This document shows positions 52,706-61,379 of a stretch of DNA of 64,000 nt, in pieces; positions within the stretch are counted from its first letter, which is position 1; each line of letters opens with the position of its first letter. The notes below the pieces were generated by a model, which searched no databases, was not told the origin of the DNA, and worked only from the letters and a program-made list of their open reading frames with translations. The stretch comes from Alistipes sp. (lineage in GTDB: Bacteria > Bacteroidota > Bacteroidia > Bacteroidales > Rikenellaceae). The translations under genes were made by a program, and so were the position numbers. The stretch is from contig JAJQED010000004.1 of assembly GCA_021201825.1 (NCBI GenBank), forward strand, positions 124,001 to 188,000, read 5' to 3'.

Positions 52706-55369
52706 CTATCGGTCCATTCCCAGTTTCTCCCTTATAAGCTCTTCGGCCACCCGCAGGGCGCTGTCCAATCCATCGGCATTCTTACCCCCTGCCGTAGCGA
52801 AGAACGGCTGGCCGCCGCCGCCGCCCTGTATCTCCCTGGCGGCCTGGCGCACTATTTCGGATGCGTTCACCCCCTGTGCAACAATATCGTCGCCGAGCAT
52901 TATGCTGATAACGGGCTTGTCACTCGCTGCCGAGCCCATCACCAAGGCGATATTCTTTATCCTCTGACGTATAGCGAACGCCACATCCTTGACCATTTCC
53001 GGTGCTATATCCACCCTGCGCGCCATGATCAGGTAGCCGTCCTTACCCTCGATCTCACGGCTGATCTTCTCGACTATCTGATCGGTCTTCTCTTTGCGGA
53101 ACGCTTCCATCTGGCGGCGCATATCTTCGTTCTCGTCGAATATTTTCCTGACCGCCTGTATAACCTGGGTATTGTTAACGAAACCCTGTACTTCTTTAAG
53201 GGTGTCTTCCAGCTGCATGACATAACGTTCCGCATTTTCGCCAGTCACCGCCTCGATCCTGCGTACCCCGGCCGATATGGCGCTCTCGGTCAGTATCTTG
53301 AACAGGCCGAGGTCCCCGGTGGCCGAAGCGTGCGTACCGCCGCAGAGTTCTACGGAACTCCCGAAGCGGACGACCCTCACCCGGTCGCCGTATTTTTCGC
53401 CGAACAGCATCATTGCCCCCATCTGCCGAGCCCTCTCGATCTCGCATTCGCGGTCTTCCTCGAGGAGATAGTTCCTGCGGATCCGGCTGTTGACTATTTT
53501 TTCCACCCTGCGAAGTTCTTCAGCAGTAACTTTCTGGAAATGTGAAAAGTCGAACCGCAGGTTCTCCGCCGCTACGAGCGAACCCTTTTGTTCCACATGG
53601 GCACCCAGCACCTCCCGAAGCGCTTCATGCAGCAGGTGCGTCGCGGTGTGGTTGGCCGCGATGGCCCTCCGCCGACCATAATCGACCACGGCCCTGAAAC
53701 CGGCCTCGGGGTTATCCGGCAGTTGGTCTGTAATGGATATTATCAGGTTGTTCTCCTTGATGGTATCCCGCACTGCAGTCCGGTTGCCGGTGGCGGTATC
53801 TTCCAGGTAGCCCGAATCTCCGACCTGTCCGCCGGAATTCCCATAGAACGGTGTCTCGGTCAGCACTATCTGGTAATAGGTCTTCTTTTTGGCTTCCACC
53901 TTACGGTACCGTGCGATACGGACCTCCGGGGCGCCGTCCTCAGATATATCGTATCCGATAAAGCGGCCGGCCGCATCGGGCACCAGTTCTACCCAGTCCC
54001 CCGCTTCGACGGCCGCCGCGTTTCGCGAACGGTCTTTCTGCTTGCCCAGCTCTTTGGCGAAAGCCTCCTGATCTACTCTCATCCCCTCTTCCCGTGCGAT
54101 AAGCTCGGTAAGGTCTATCGGGAAGCCGTAAGTGTCGTATAGCGTGAAAGCGTCCACCCCGGAGATAGTGTCCCGGCCCTCTACGCGAAGCCGCTTCATT
54201 ATCTGGTCCAACAGGCTGATACCGGTTGAGAGGGTATGCAGGAAAGAAGCCTCCTCCTCCCGGATCACCTTTTCGATCAATTCCCGCTGTTTGACCAGCT
54301 CGGGATACTGCCCTCCCATCTTCTCACACAGGGTACCCACCAGCCTGCAAATGAACGGCTCGTTGAAACCGAGGTTCGTATAACCGTACCGCACCGCACG
54401 CCGCAATATACGGCGGATAACATAACCCGCCTTTACGTTCGAGGGAAGCTGTCCGTCGGCGATGGAGAAACTGATTGCCCGCAAGTGGTCCGCAATTACC
54501 CGCATCGCGATGTCAGTAGCCTCATCCTTGCCGTATTCCCGGCCGCTCATTTGGCCGAGTTTAGCGATTATCGGGGTGAAAAGGTCGGTGTCGTAATTGC
54601 TCTGTTTGCCCTGTAGGATCATGCACAGCCGCTCGAAGCCCATCCCCGTGTCCACATGGCGGGCGGGCAACAACTCAAGCGAACCGTTGGCACGCCGGTT
54701 GAACTGCATGAAAACAAGGTTCCATATCTCTATAACATGCGGGTGCCCGGCGTTGACCAGTTCCCGGCCGGGAACGGCCTGCCGTTCGGCCTCGCTCCGC
54801 AGGTCGAAATGTATCTCGCTGCAGGGGCCGCAGGGGCCCGTCTCCCCCATTTCCCAGAAGTTATCCTTTTTGTTGCCCAACAGTATACGGTCCTGCGGCA
54901 GGAAACGTTTCCACAACTCGAGAGCTTCCTGGTCACATCCCACCCCGTCTTCTTCGGATCCCTCGAAAACCGTCGCGTATATCCTCTCTTTCGGTAAACC
55001 GTAAACCTCCACCAGCATCTCCCAGGCCCACTCTATGGCCTCTTTTTTGAAATAATCGCCGAACGACCAGTTGCCCAGCATTTCGAACATCGTATGGTGG
55101 TACGTGTCGCGCCCGACCTCTTCCAGGTCGTTATGCTTGCCGGACACCCTCAGGCATTTCTGCGAATCGGCAACCCGGGGCGATTTGGCCGGGGAATTGC
55201 CCAGGAAAATATCCTTGAACTGGTTCATACCGGCATTGGTGAACATCAACGTCGGGTCGTCTTTAACGACCATCGGCGCGGAGGGGACCACGGTATGACC
55301 CTTGGAGCGGAAAAAATCGAGGAACGTATCGCGTATAACGTTAGAGTCGCCAAAGTCAGCTTTTACCAT
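52706..55369 (-). CDS. alaS: Alanyl-tRNA synthetase
   Basis: Charges tRNA-Ala. It has 887 residues, the full length. The catalytic core has [16 protein letters not shown] and [14 protein letters not shown]. The editing domain has [16 protein letters not shown] and the zinc motif [15 protein letters not shown]. The C-terminal DHHA1 part has [15 protein letters not shown]. No internal stop is seen. It is transcribed divergently from the two M23 genes and followed by gpmI. Confidence 0.97.
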   Translation of the reverse strand: MVKADFGDSNVIRDTFLDFFRSKGHTVVPSAPMVVKDDPTLMFTNAGMNQFKDIFLGNSPAKSPRVADSQKCLRVSGKHNDLEEVGRDTYHHTMFEMLGNWSFGDYFKKEAIEWAWEMLVEVYGLPKERIYATVFEGSEEDGVGCDQEALELWKRFLPQDRILLGNKKDNFWEMGETGPCGPCSEIHFDLRSEAERQAVPGRELVNAGHPHVIEIWNLVFMQFNRRANGSLELLPARHVDTGMGFERLCMILQGKQSNYDTDLFTPIIAKLGQMSGREYGKDEATDIAMRVIADHLRAISFSIADGQLPSNVKAGYVIRRILRRAVRYGYTNLGFNEPFICRLVGTLCEKMGGQYPELVKQRELIEKVIREEEASFLHTLSTGISLLDQIMKRLRVEGRDTISGVDAFTLYDTYGFPIDLTELIAREEGMRVDQEAFAKELGKQKDRSRNAAAVEAGDWVELVPDAAGRFIGYDISEDGAPEVRIARYRKVEAKKKTYYQIVLTETPFYGNSGGQVGDSGYLEDTATGNRTAVRDTIKENNLIISITDQLPDNPEAGFRAVVDYGRRRAIAANHTATHLLHEALREVLGAHVEQKGSLVAAENLRFDFSHFQKVTAEELRRVEKIVNSRIRRNYLLEEDRECEIERARQMGAMMLFGEKYGDRVRVVRFGSSVELCGGTHASATGDLGLFKILTESAISAGVRRIEAVTGENAERYVMQLEDTLKEVQGFVNNTQVIQAVRKIFDENEDMRRQMEAFRKEKTDQIVEKISREIEGKDGYLIMARRVDIAPEMVKDVAFAIRQRIKNIALVMGSAASDKPVISIMLGDDIVAQGVNASEIVRQAAREIQGGGGGQPFFATAGGKNADGLDSALRVAEELIREKLGMDR

Positions 55370-55508
55370 AATATAAGCAGGTATTCGTGCGTTTTAAACC
55401 CATTGTACCCGCCCCGGCCGACGGGCTGCGAAAAAAGCCGTGCGGGGCTGTACCGACCCCGTCCCGGACGGGACTTCAAAATTGGTTGTAAAATTAATCA
55501 ATTAACTC

Positions 55509-55516
55509 TAATTTTG
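55509..55516 (+). promoter_or_regulatory. -7 promoter element for the M23 pair
   Basis: TAATTTTG, with a TTG at about 20 bp upstream, and 29 bp before the ATG at 55545. Confidence 0.5.
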
Positions 55517-55544
55517 CCTGACGGCCAAATCATAAAAACCACGA

Positions 55545-56510
55545 ATGGCTAAAAAAAAGTATAAGTTCAATCCCGAGACGCTTACTTATGAAGTTATAGT
55601 CACCCCTTTAAGATTGAGGTTCTATAGGTTCCTGCGTAAGCTCCTGATCGCATTTATACTCGCTTCGGTCGTCAATTTCCTCTTTTCCTACTTCTTCTAT
55701 ACCCCCAAGATGGCCGCTATAAACCGCGAGACAGGGGAGATACTGGTCAAATACGCCATCCTTAACGACAAAATAGAGGCCGCAACCAACAAGGTCAACG
55801 AGATAAAGCAGAGGGACCATAACGTCTACCGGCTGCTGTTCGCCGCCGACACCCTCGGCATCGACGGTATTTACGACCCCTACCCAGACACCCGGTACTC
55901 CCGGCTCCTGGCCGACGAGACCTACGGGGACCTTACTTACGGCACCTGGGCGGGCCTCGATGACCTGGCAAGGCTCATCTACCTCGAATCGCTGTCGATG
56001 GACGAACTGCAGGACATGTCGCTCGATAAGGAAAAGATGTCCTCCTCGATTCCCGCTATCTGGCCAATCGACAAACGCAAGCTAAAAGGCAATATAGGGG
56101 CGTTCGGCGGGCGGAACCACCCGATCCTGGGCCGTTATATGATGCACACGGGCATCGACCTCGGGGCAGACCGGGGCACCCCGGTTTACGCTACCGGCGA
56201 CGGGGTCGTCATCCGGGACCCAGACCGTGGCACGGGTTACGGCCTGCAAGTGCTTATAAACCACGGATTCGGATACAAAACCCGGTATGCCCACCTCAGT
56301 AAGATCACGGTCGAACCCGGCCAGCACGTCAAGCGCGGCGAGGTGATCGGGGAAGTGGGCAGTACAGGCCGTTCCAACGGCAACCACCTCCATTACGAAG
56401 TAATTTATATGAACCAGCATGTCAATCCCATCAACTATTTCCGCCGGGATATGGACGAGGCTGAGTTCCAGAAGATAATCGAAATGGCCCAGGCCACCAC
56501 ATACGAATAA
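55545..56510 (+). CDS. Membrane-anchored M23 family metallopeptidase (first of two)
   Basis: A 321-residue cell-wall protein. The N-terminus is cytosolic and basic (MAKKKYKFNPETLTYEVIV), with one membrane segment at about 33-52. A coiled-coil-like region follows (about 60-95). The M23 domain (about 190-300) has zinc ligands in HTGIDLGADRG and HLHYEVIYMNQ, and YAHLSKITVEPGQHV. All three ligands are present. It is five bases upstream of a related M23 gene. The pair resembles MepM/DipM-like divisome or elongation factors of Bacteroidetes. Confidence 0.93.
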   Translation: MAKKKYKFNPETLTYEVIVTPLRLRFYRFLRKLLIAFILASVVNFLFSYFFYTPKMAAINRETGEILVKYAILNDKIEAATNKVNEIKQRDHNVYRLLFAADTLGIDGIYDPYPDTRYSRLLADETYGDLTYGTWAGLDDLARLIYLESLSMDELQDMSLDKEKMSSSIPAIWPIDKRKLKGNIGAFGGRNHPILGRYMMHTGIDLGADRGTPVYATGDGVVIRDPDRGTGYGLQVLINHGFGYKTRYAHLSKITVEPGQHVKRGEVIGEVGSTGRSNGNHLHYEVIYMNQHVNPINYFRRDMDEAEFQKIIEMAQATTYE

Positions 56511-56515
56511 AACCT

Positions 56516-57487
56516 ATGGCGCTGCGCAGAAAAGTAAAGAGGGAGACCCGTATCGCCCCGTGGGAAGAACCCCGGGTCAGGTTCCGCCAAAAGGCGGTCC
56601 GGCTGGTCATCCACCTCTTGGGGTGGATAGGGATAGCCGTACTTTTCTACGTCGGTTTCTCCCTGTTCTTCGACACCCCGCTGGAATACCGCATGAAAAA
56701 TTCCACGGCGGCCCTCCGCCGGGAATACGAACGGCTGGACGCCCGTTACGACAGCCTCGAGGTGGTGCTCGCTAATGTCGTTGAAAGGGACAAGAACGTG
56801 TTCCGGCTGTTGTTCGAATCCGACCCGTACGACTTCGACAGCGAGGCTATCACGGCCCGGTGGGACAGTTATGAAAAACTGTTGTCTAAAACCAATAAGG
56901 AACTCAATGCTGAACTGGACACCCGCACCCGTTCCCTCGAGAAAAAGATACGGGAACTGGAATTCACCTATGCCGATATGGAGCAAAAACTCCATGCTGC
57001 CGGGGACAAGGTCCACAGCATTCCCTCCATCCAGCCGGTTATAAACAAGGACCTTACCCTCCTCACGGCTTCGTTCGGGCTCCGCATCCATCCGTTCTAT
57101 AAGACACTGACGCCCCACATGGGCGTGGACTATACCGTACCGGAGGGTTCGCGGGTTTTCGCCACGGCGGACGGCAAGGTCAAGGATGTTTCGGCTCGGG
57201 CCACCACTTCCGGCATTACGGTCATACTGTCGCACGGCAACGGATATGAGACCCAGTATAACCATCTGAGCCAGCTTTATGTAAAGAAAGGTGACGAGGT
57301 CAGGCGCGGCGATATCATAGCCCTTTCAGGCAATACGGGCCTGTCGCTGGCGCCGCACCTTCATTACGAAGTCCGGCACAACGATATGCGTATCGACCCT
57401 ATTCACTACTTCTTTATGGAGCTTTCCCCGTCGGACTACCGCCGCCTGATGAACATAGCCCGCTCGGGCATGCAGTCGTTCGACTGA
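56516..57487 (+). CDS. Membrane-anchored M23 family metallopeptidase (second of two)
   Basis: A 323-residue paralogue of the preceding gene. It has the same plan: a basic N-terminus (MALRRKVKRETRIAPWEEP), a membrane helix near 33-55, a helical linker (about 65-160), and an M23 domain with HMGVDYTVPEGS, YNHLSQLYVKKGDEV and HLHYEVRHNDM. The zinc ligands are intact. Sequence identity to the first is moderate, so the duplication is old. It may act as a partner or redundant enzyme. A strong terminator follows. Confidence 0.93.
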   Translation: MALRRKVKRETRIAPWEEPRVRFRQKAVRLVIHLLGWIGIAVLFYVGFSLFFDTPLEYRMKNSTAALRREYERLDARYDSLEVVLANVVERDKNVFRLLFESDPYDFDSEAITARWDSYEKLLSKTNKELNAELDTRTRSLEKKIRELEFTYADMEQKLHAAGDKVHSIPSIQPVINKDLTLLTASFGLRIHPFYKTLTPHMGVDYTVPEGSRVFATADGKVKDVSARATTSGITVILSHGNGYETQYNHLSQLYVKKGDEVRRGDIIALSGNTGLSLAPHLHYEVRHNDMRIDPIHYFFMELSPSDYRRLMNIARSGMQSFD

Positions 57488-57501
57488 CATTATCATAGTA
57501 C

Positions 57502-57535
57502 CGATACCGGCCCCTGTTGGGGCCGGTATCGTTTT
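57502..57535. terminator. Terminator after the M23 pair
   Basis: CGATACCGGCCCC, loop TGTT, and GGGGCCGGTATCG form a perfect 13-bp stem followed by TTTT. The next gene converges. Confidence 0.9.
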
Positions 57536-57551
57536 GTACCCGTGAGGCCGG

Positions 57552-59543
57552 TTACTCGAACATCGAAAAGTCGATCTCGATGCTCTCCCCGTGGTCGCTG
57601 ATCATCATGGTATTGCCGTTCACTCCGGCATCGATATATGTATGTATCCGGCCATGCTCCCCGGTCACCGTTATATCGAAACAATGGCCGAACGCGGTTA
57701 TATTAAGCAGCTCCATCCGCTCCCAGCCGTCAGGCAGGCGCGGGGTAAGCCGCAGGGTCCGAAGCCCGGTAGGCCTCATCCCGAACAGTCCCTCAGTTAT
57801 CGTTCGGCAATACAGCGCGCTTTCCGCCGACAGGTGGCGCTGGTCACCCTCGGGCCAGGCCTCTACCGCATACGGCACATGGTCCCCCAGCAATCGGCGG
57901 CGGGAGAAGTACTGCAGGTAAGGCAACCCCCGGTCCGTATCCCCGGCGGCAAAGGCTCCCCGAAGCCCGTAGAGGGTGGAGCGATCCCAGAAAGTATGGG
58001 AACCCTGCTCGGTAAGCAGGCCGTTTTCGGTCCATAAAAGCGGGGAGAACAGCGCGTCGAGCGTACTTTCCGCACGGTCCAGTATATCTACCGTGAGCGG
58101 TATACAAATCCATGACCGAAGTATGTCGTTATCCTCATAATAGCGGTAAGTATCGAACCCCTGCACCTTCGCACCGAAGAATCGTTCGATATTTTCCCGT
58201 ATCTCTGCGGCCTGCAACTCATAGGAATTTATCAGGGCGTCGTCCTTGTCGAGGTCCCGTCCAAGGTAAACGGCCGACAGCAGGGCATCGTAATAGAGAG
58301 CCGAGGTACAAAGGTTGGCGTCTCCCGACGGGAAACGGTTCTCCAGTTCGTCGGAATCGGACGCCACCACCCCGTTCCCGTTTATTTGCCTGCGGCAATA
58401 CTCCAGGCACCATTCTATGAGCGGCCAAATCCGTTCGGCCGCTTCCCGATCACCGAGTGCCAGCGCGAACCGCCCGGCACCGTAGGCGATCATGGCCATA
58501 TCGCCCCTGTCGCCCGCACCGTTCCAATAGTCCGTCCCCTCCGCAATGATCGAACTGGGGATTGGTACATACTCCGGGTTCATATATTTCGCGAACCATT
58601 CCCATGAGGTCATGGCGCTTTCCACGGCCATATCGTATCCCGTAATGGCAAAGAACGGGTTGGCGTATTCGGCCTGGTCGTTGGCCCAGATCGCGGCGTA
58701 ATAATTAGAGCCTCCCGGGCTGTGAACAAGTCCGTTCCTGGTCTCAAAGATGCTTTCCATAGCCCTTATTTTGGCAAAATCGAACATCCTGTCAAGTACC
58801 GGGTCGGGCGATACGAACCGTACCCTGTCGAACATCTCACTAATAAAATTCTCACGGTGGGCTAACTCCGTCGCCCAATCCAACTCTATGTCGGGATCGC
58901 CGAGCCGGCCACCGGAATATACCACGGCGAAACTTAGCTCCTCCCCAGCATCCAGCCTGACATCGCCGCTGAACGTGCCGCGAGCGGTCAAACGGTATAT
59001 ACCGTCAACCCCTTTTTCTTCCGGGGTCAGGATCGTATGCTCAAGTTCACCGATATGGATATCAGCTGCCGTCCCGGAACCGTTGTTTATAGTCACCAGT
59101 TCGATCACCGCCGGATGGTCCATCGACGGGAAAATTATTCTCGAAAGGTTCAGGCCGTTACCGATGGACCCGGAAGAGATAAGGGCTCCCCGGATCGAAA
59201 AATTATCTATCGACTCCTGAACCTCTTCACTGTTAACCGTGATCACGGGTTGTATCTCGGGGCCGAAATCATGGATGACGTTTCCCCGTGTGTCGTTCGG
59301 GATCGTGCGAAGCATCGGGAAGACCACCCTTTTATTAAATACCGGCATCCCGTGGTCCGATCCGTAGGTAACGATCACCGAAACCTGCCGCCCGCTCATT
59401 TCGATATGGTCGGTATGTTTCTCATTTTTGTCTACGATCCAGTTCTGCAGCCCTCCGGGAGACATTATCCACCGGGTTGTCTCCTGCGCCGATATCCCCT
59501 CGCATAAGCAAACCAGTAGGAATGCGGCAAAAAATTTCTTCAT
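57552..59543 (-). CDS. Secreted six-hairpin glycosidase-like protein
   Basis: A 663-residue exported protein with a signal peptide (MKKFFAAFLLVCLCEGISAQ, ATG at 59543). An upstream extension to 59651 is open but lies across the promoter element, so it is not used. The N-terminal half (to about 250) looks like a beta-sandwich. The C-terminal half is an (alpha/alpha)6 barrel of the six-hairpin glycosidase superfamily, with HSPGGSNYYAAIWANDQAE and DYWNGAGDRGDMAMIAYGA. Acidic residues such as D in NDQAE and E in AVEAWPEGDQ are candidate catalytic groups. The glycoside family cannot be fixed by eye. A plant or host polysaccharide role is inferred. Confidence 0.78.
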   Translation of the reverse strand: MKKFFAAFLLVCLCEGISAQETTRWIMSPGGLQNWIVDKNEKHTDHIEMSGRQVSVIVTYGSDHGMPVFNKRVVFPMLRTIPNDTRGNVIHDFGPEIQPVITVNSEEVQESIDNFSIRGALISSGSIGNGLNLSRIIFPSMDHPAVIELVTINNGSGTAADIHIGELEHTILTPEEKGVDGIYRLTARGTFSGDVRLDAGEELSFAVVYSGGRLGDPDIELDWATELAHRENFISEMFDRVRFVSPDPVLDRMFDFAKIRAMESIFETRNGLVHSPGGSNYYAAIWANDQAEYANPFFAITGYDMAVESAMTSWEWFAKYMNPEYVPIPSSIIAEGTDYWNGAGDRGDMAMIAYGAGRFALALGDREAAERIWPLIEWCLEYCRRQINGNGVVASDSDELENRFPSGDANLCTSALYYDALLSAVYLGRDLDKDDALINSYELQAAEIRENIERFFGAKVQGFDTYRYYEDNDILRSWICIPLTVDILDRAESTLDALFSPLLWTENGLLTEQGSHTFWDRSTLYGLRGAFAAGDTDRGLPYLQYFSRRRLLGDHVPYAVEAWPEGDQRHLSAESALYCRTITEGLFGMRPTGLRTLRLTPRLPDGWERMELLNITAFGHCFDITVTGEHGRIHTYIDAGVNGNTMMISDHGESIEIDFSMFE

Positions 59544-59599
59544 AACATTAAGATTAATTAGCCTGGCGGGCAGCAGAACAGGCCGGTTATCACTTTGCC

Positions 59600-59607
59600 C
59601 AAAGATA
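59600..59607 (-). promoter_or_regulatory. -7 promoter element for the six-hairpin gene
   Basis: TATCTTTG on the minus strand, with GTTG about 20 bp further upstream, 57 bp ahead of the ATG at 59543. Confidence 0.5.
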
Positions 59608-59832
59608 GCCAAACCTTTATCCGGAAGCAACGTTTTCCCGCCCCCGCTCATTACGATGTGACGGTTAATCCTGCAAAAAGCCCTTCCAAGGCAATTCCCG
59701 GCCCTCCCGTTCCTGTGCGGCAGTCAAAACCTGCCGGGGTCACTTTCAACGCTAAATTCCCAGTGGTCCATTTATGCGCATGAATTTTGCATTACCTGTA
59801 CCGGAACGAATATAAATCTAAATTTTTACGAT

Positions 59833-60414
59833 ATGGAAAATTATGTCTCTGCGGTGGACCGCTACCGGAACTCTATTAAATACTGGTGGGTCGGCCTGTT
59901 GATAGGTGTGCTGATATTCATTATGGGTATCGTCGTGTTCATGCACCCGGGCGAGAGCTATGCTGCGCTCTCCATCGTCTTCGGCCTTTTGATACTCCTC
60001 TCGGGTATCGTCCAGCTTTTCCTGGGGCTCCGAATGCCTAAGAACACGGGGCGTGGCTGGTTGATAGCCAGCGGGATAATCGAAATAGTGCTCGGTATTA
60101 TCCTTTCGTTCAATATCGCAATATCGGCAGTCGTGCTTCCGTTCTTCCTCGGTTTTTGGCTGCTTTTCAGGGGATTGACAGTAATAGGGACTGCGATCGA
60201 AATGCGTCACGAGGGTATCCGGGGATCCGGATGGGCCATATTCTGGGCCATCCTGCTTATTATTTGTGCGTTCATAGTACTCATATACCCGGCGATCGGT
60301 GTGGGGGCCGTCGTGATATGGCTGGGTTTGTCGTTCCTGTTCGCCGGGATCTCGATGGCCATGCTCTCCATACAGCTCTATAGCCTCCACAAACACCTCG
60401 ACACAACCGTATAA
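59833..60414 (+). CDS. DUF308/HdeD-like membrane protein
   Basis: A 193-residue integral membrane protein with six hydrophobic segments, arranged as three similar pairs, in the pattern of the HdeD/DUF308 family (acid-resistance membrane proteins in E. coli). It starts MENYVSAVDRYRNSIKYWWV. Repeated features are GLLIGVLIFIMGIVVF and GIIEIVLGIILSF. No catalytic residues are expected. It has a 14-bp gap to the following sigma-like gene. The role is unknown. Confidence 0.88.
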   Translation: MENYVSAVDRYRNSIKYWWVGLLIGVLIFIMGIVVFMHPGESYAALSIVFGLLILLSGIVQLFLGLRMPKNTGRGWLIASGIIEIVLGIILSFNIAISAVVLPFFLGFWLLFRGLTVIGTAIEMRHEGIRGSGWAIFWAILLIICAFIVLIYPAIGVGAVVIWLGLSFLFAGISMAMLSIQLYSLHKHLDTTV

Positions 60415-60428
60415 AAATCCTGTGGGCG

Positions 60429-61064
60429 ATGCCTCTATATTACCCTTATATCCTCGGCAACAGGAAATGGCTCAATCTCTCGCGCCTGTCTGACAGCCAG
60501 CTGGTCTGGCTCTACAACGAGACGGGCGAGAGGAGTTATTTCTCCGAACTGTTCATGCGTTACCTGCCGCTGATATACGGCACCGCCCTGAAATACGTCC
60601 CGGACGAGGAGCAGGCCAAAGCGGCCGTCAAAAGGTTTTACGATTCCCTATTCGAGACGTTCGACAAGACCGATTTCTACGCCAGCCTATTCCGTGACTG
60701 GCTTTATGTCCGTCTTACGGAATTCCTCGAGGAGTATGCCAAAGAGAACCGCATGGACGAAAGGCGCTACTTTTCCTCCGGGATCCGCAATACGCTCAGC
60801 GAAGAAGCTTTCCTGTGCGCGTCCATACTCGAGGAGGGAGGCCAGGAGGCGTCCGGAATGCTAAGCAAGGCTAAGGATGCGCTCACCAAAGCGGAATATA
60901 CCTGTATCGATATGTTCTTTATCCGGCGCCGCTCGTTCAGGTCCATTTCCGCCTCCACGGGCTACCTTGCCGGCGCCGTCAAAAGACATATCGAATCGGG
61001 CCTGGAAAAAATGGCCGGGCTCGGCCTTGCCGAAACTTACCTCGAAACAGAGAGCGTCCGATGA
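60429..61064 (+). CDS. Divergent sigma-70-like factor
   Basis: A 211-residue protein that resembles Bacteroidetes ECF sigma factors but is degenerate. The N-terminal part has LSDSQLVWLYNETGERSYFS and FMRYLPLIYGTALKYVPDEE, as in region 2.1-2.2. The typical DNA-contact stretch is weak (RDWLYVRLTEFLEEYAKE). A C-terminal helix-turn-helix-like segment follows (AKDALTKAEYTCIDMFFIRR, FRSISASTGYLAGAVKRHIE). Its stop overlaps the ATG of the next gene by four bases, the usual sigma/anti-sigma spacing. Activity is uncertain. Confidence 0.72.
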   Translation: MPLYYPYILGNRKWLNLSRLSDSQLVWLYNETGERSYFSELFMRYLPLIYGTALKYVPDEEQAKAAVKRFYDSLFETFDKTDFYASLFRDWLYVRLTEFLEEYAKENRMDERRYFSSGIRNTLSEEAFLCASILEEGGQEASGMLSKAKDALTKAEYTCIDMFFIRRRSFRSISASTGYLAGAVKRHIESGLEKMAGLGLAETYLETESVR

Positions 61065-61342
61065 AACTTCTGAATTACATAAAAGGGGACACGCGCGGGA
61101 ACTCCTCGCGCGAGATCGAAAAACGTTCCCTTACCGACCCGTTCCTGTCGGATGCCATCGACGGATACGAATTCTGGGCTGGCAACGGCGCGGAGCATAT
61201 CCGAAATATTGCGGAGCTAGAAAGGGACATATACCGGCGGCGGCTCGTTCCCGGCCGTCAATGGGCATTGTTCGTACTAATCGCCGTAATGCTCCTGATA
61301 CTCTGTACGGCGATTATAATTTATTTTTCGATGTTAAGATAA
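61061..61342 (+). CDS. Small single-pass membrane protein, possible anti-sigma-like partner
   Basis: A 93-residue protein coupled by a four-base overlap to the sigma-like gene. The N-terminal 60 residues hold the phrase IEKRSLTDPFLSDAIDGYEF, which resembles the start of larger Bacteroidetes TonB/anti-sigma proteins (DPFLxDAxxGY). One membrane helix is at about 69-90 (ALFVLIAVMLLILCTAIIIY), with almost nothing after it. The larger homologues have an extra periplasmic domain that is absent here. A role in holding the sigma-like factor at the membrane is inferred. Confidence 0.7.
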   Translation: MKLLNYIKGDTRGNSSREIEKRSLTDPFLSDAIDGYEFWAGNGAEHIRNIAELERDIYRRRLVPGRQWALFVLIAVMLLILCTAIIIYFSMLR

Positions 61343-61374
61343 AAGGCGGAAAGAAGTTTCCGCCTTTTATCTTA
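61335..61374. terminator. Bidirectional terminator
   Basis: TAAGATAAAAGGCGGAAA and its complement give an 18-bp perfect stem with a GAAG loop. It lies between the small membrane protein gene and the convergent rhamnosidase gene. Confidence 0.9.
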
Positions 61375-61379
61375 CCGAA

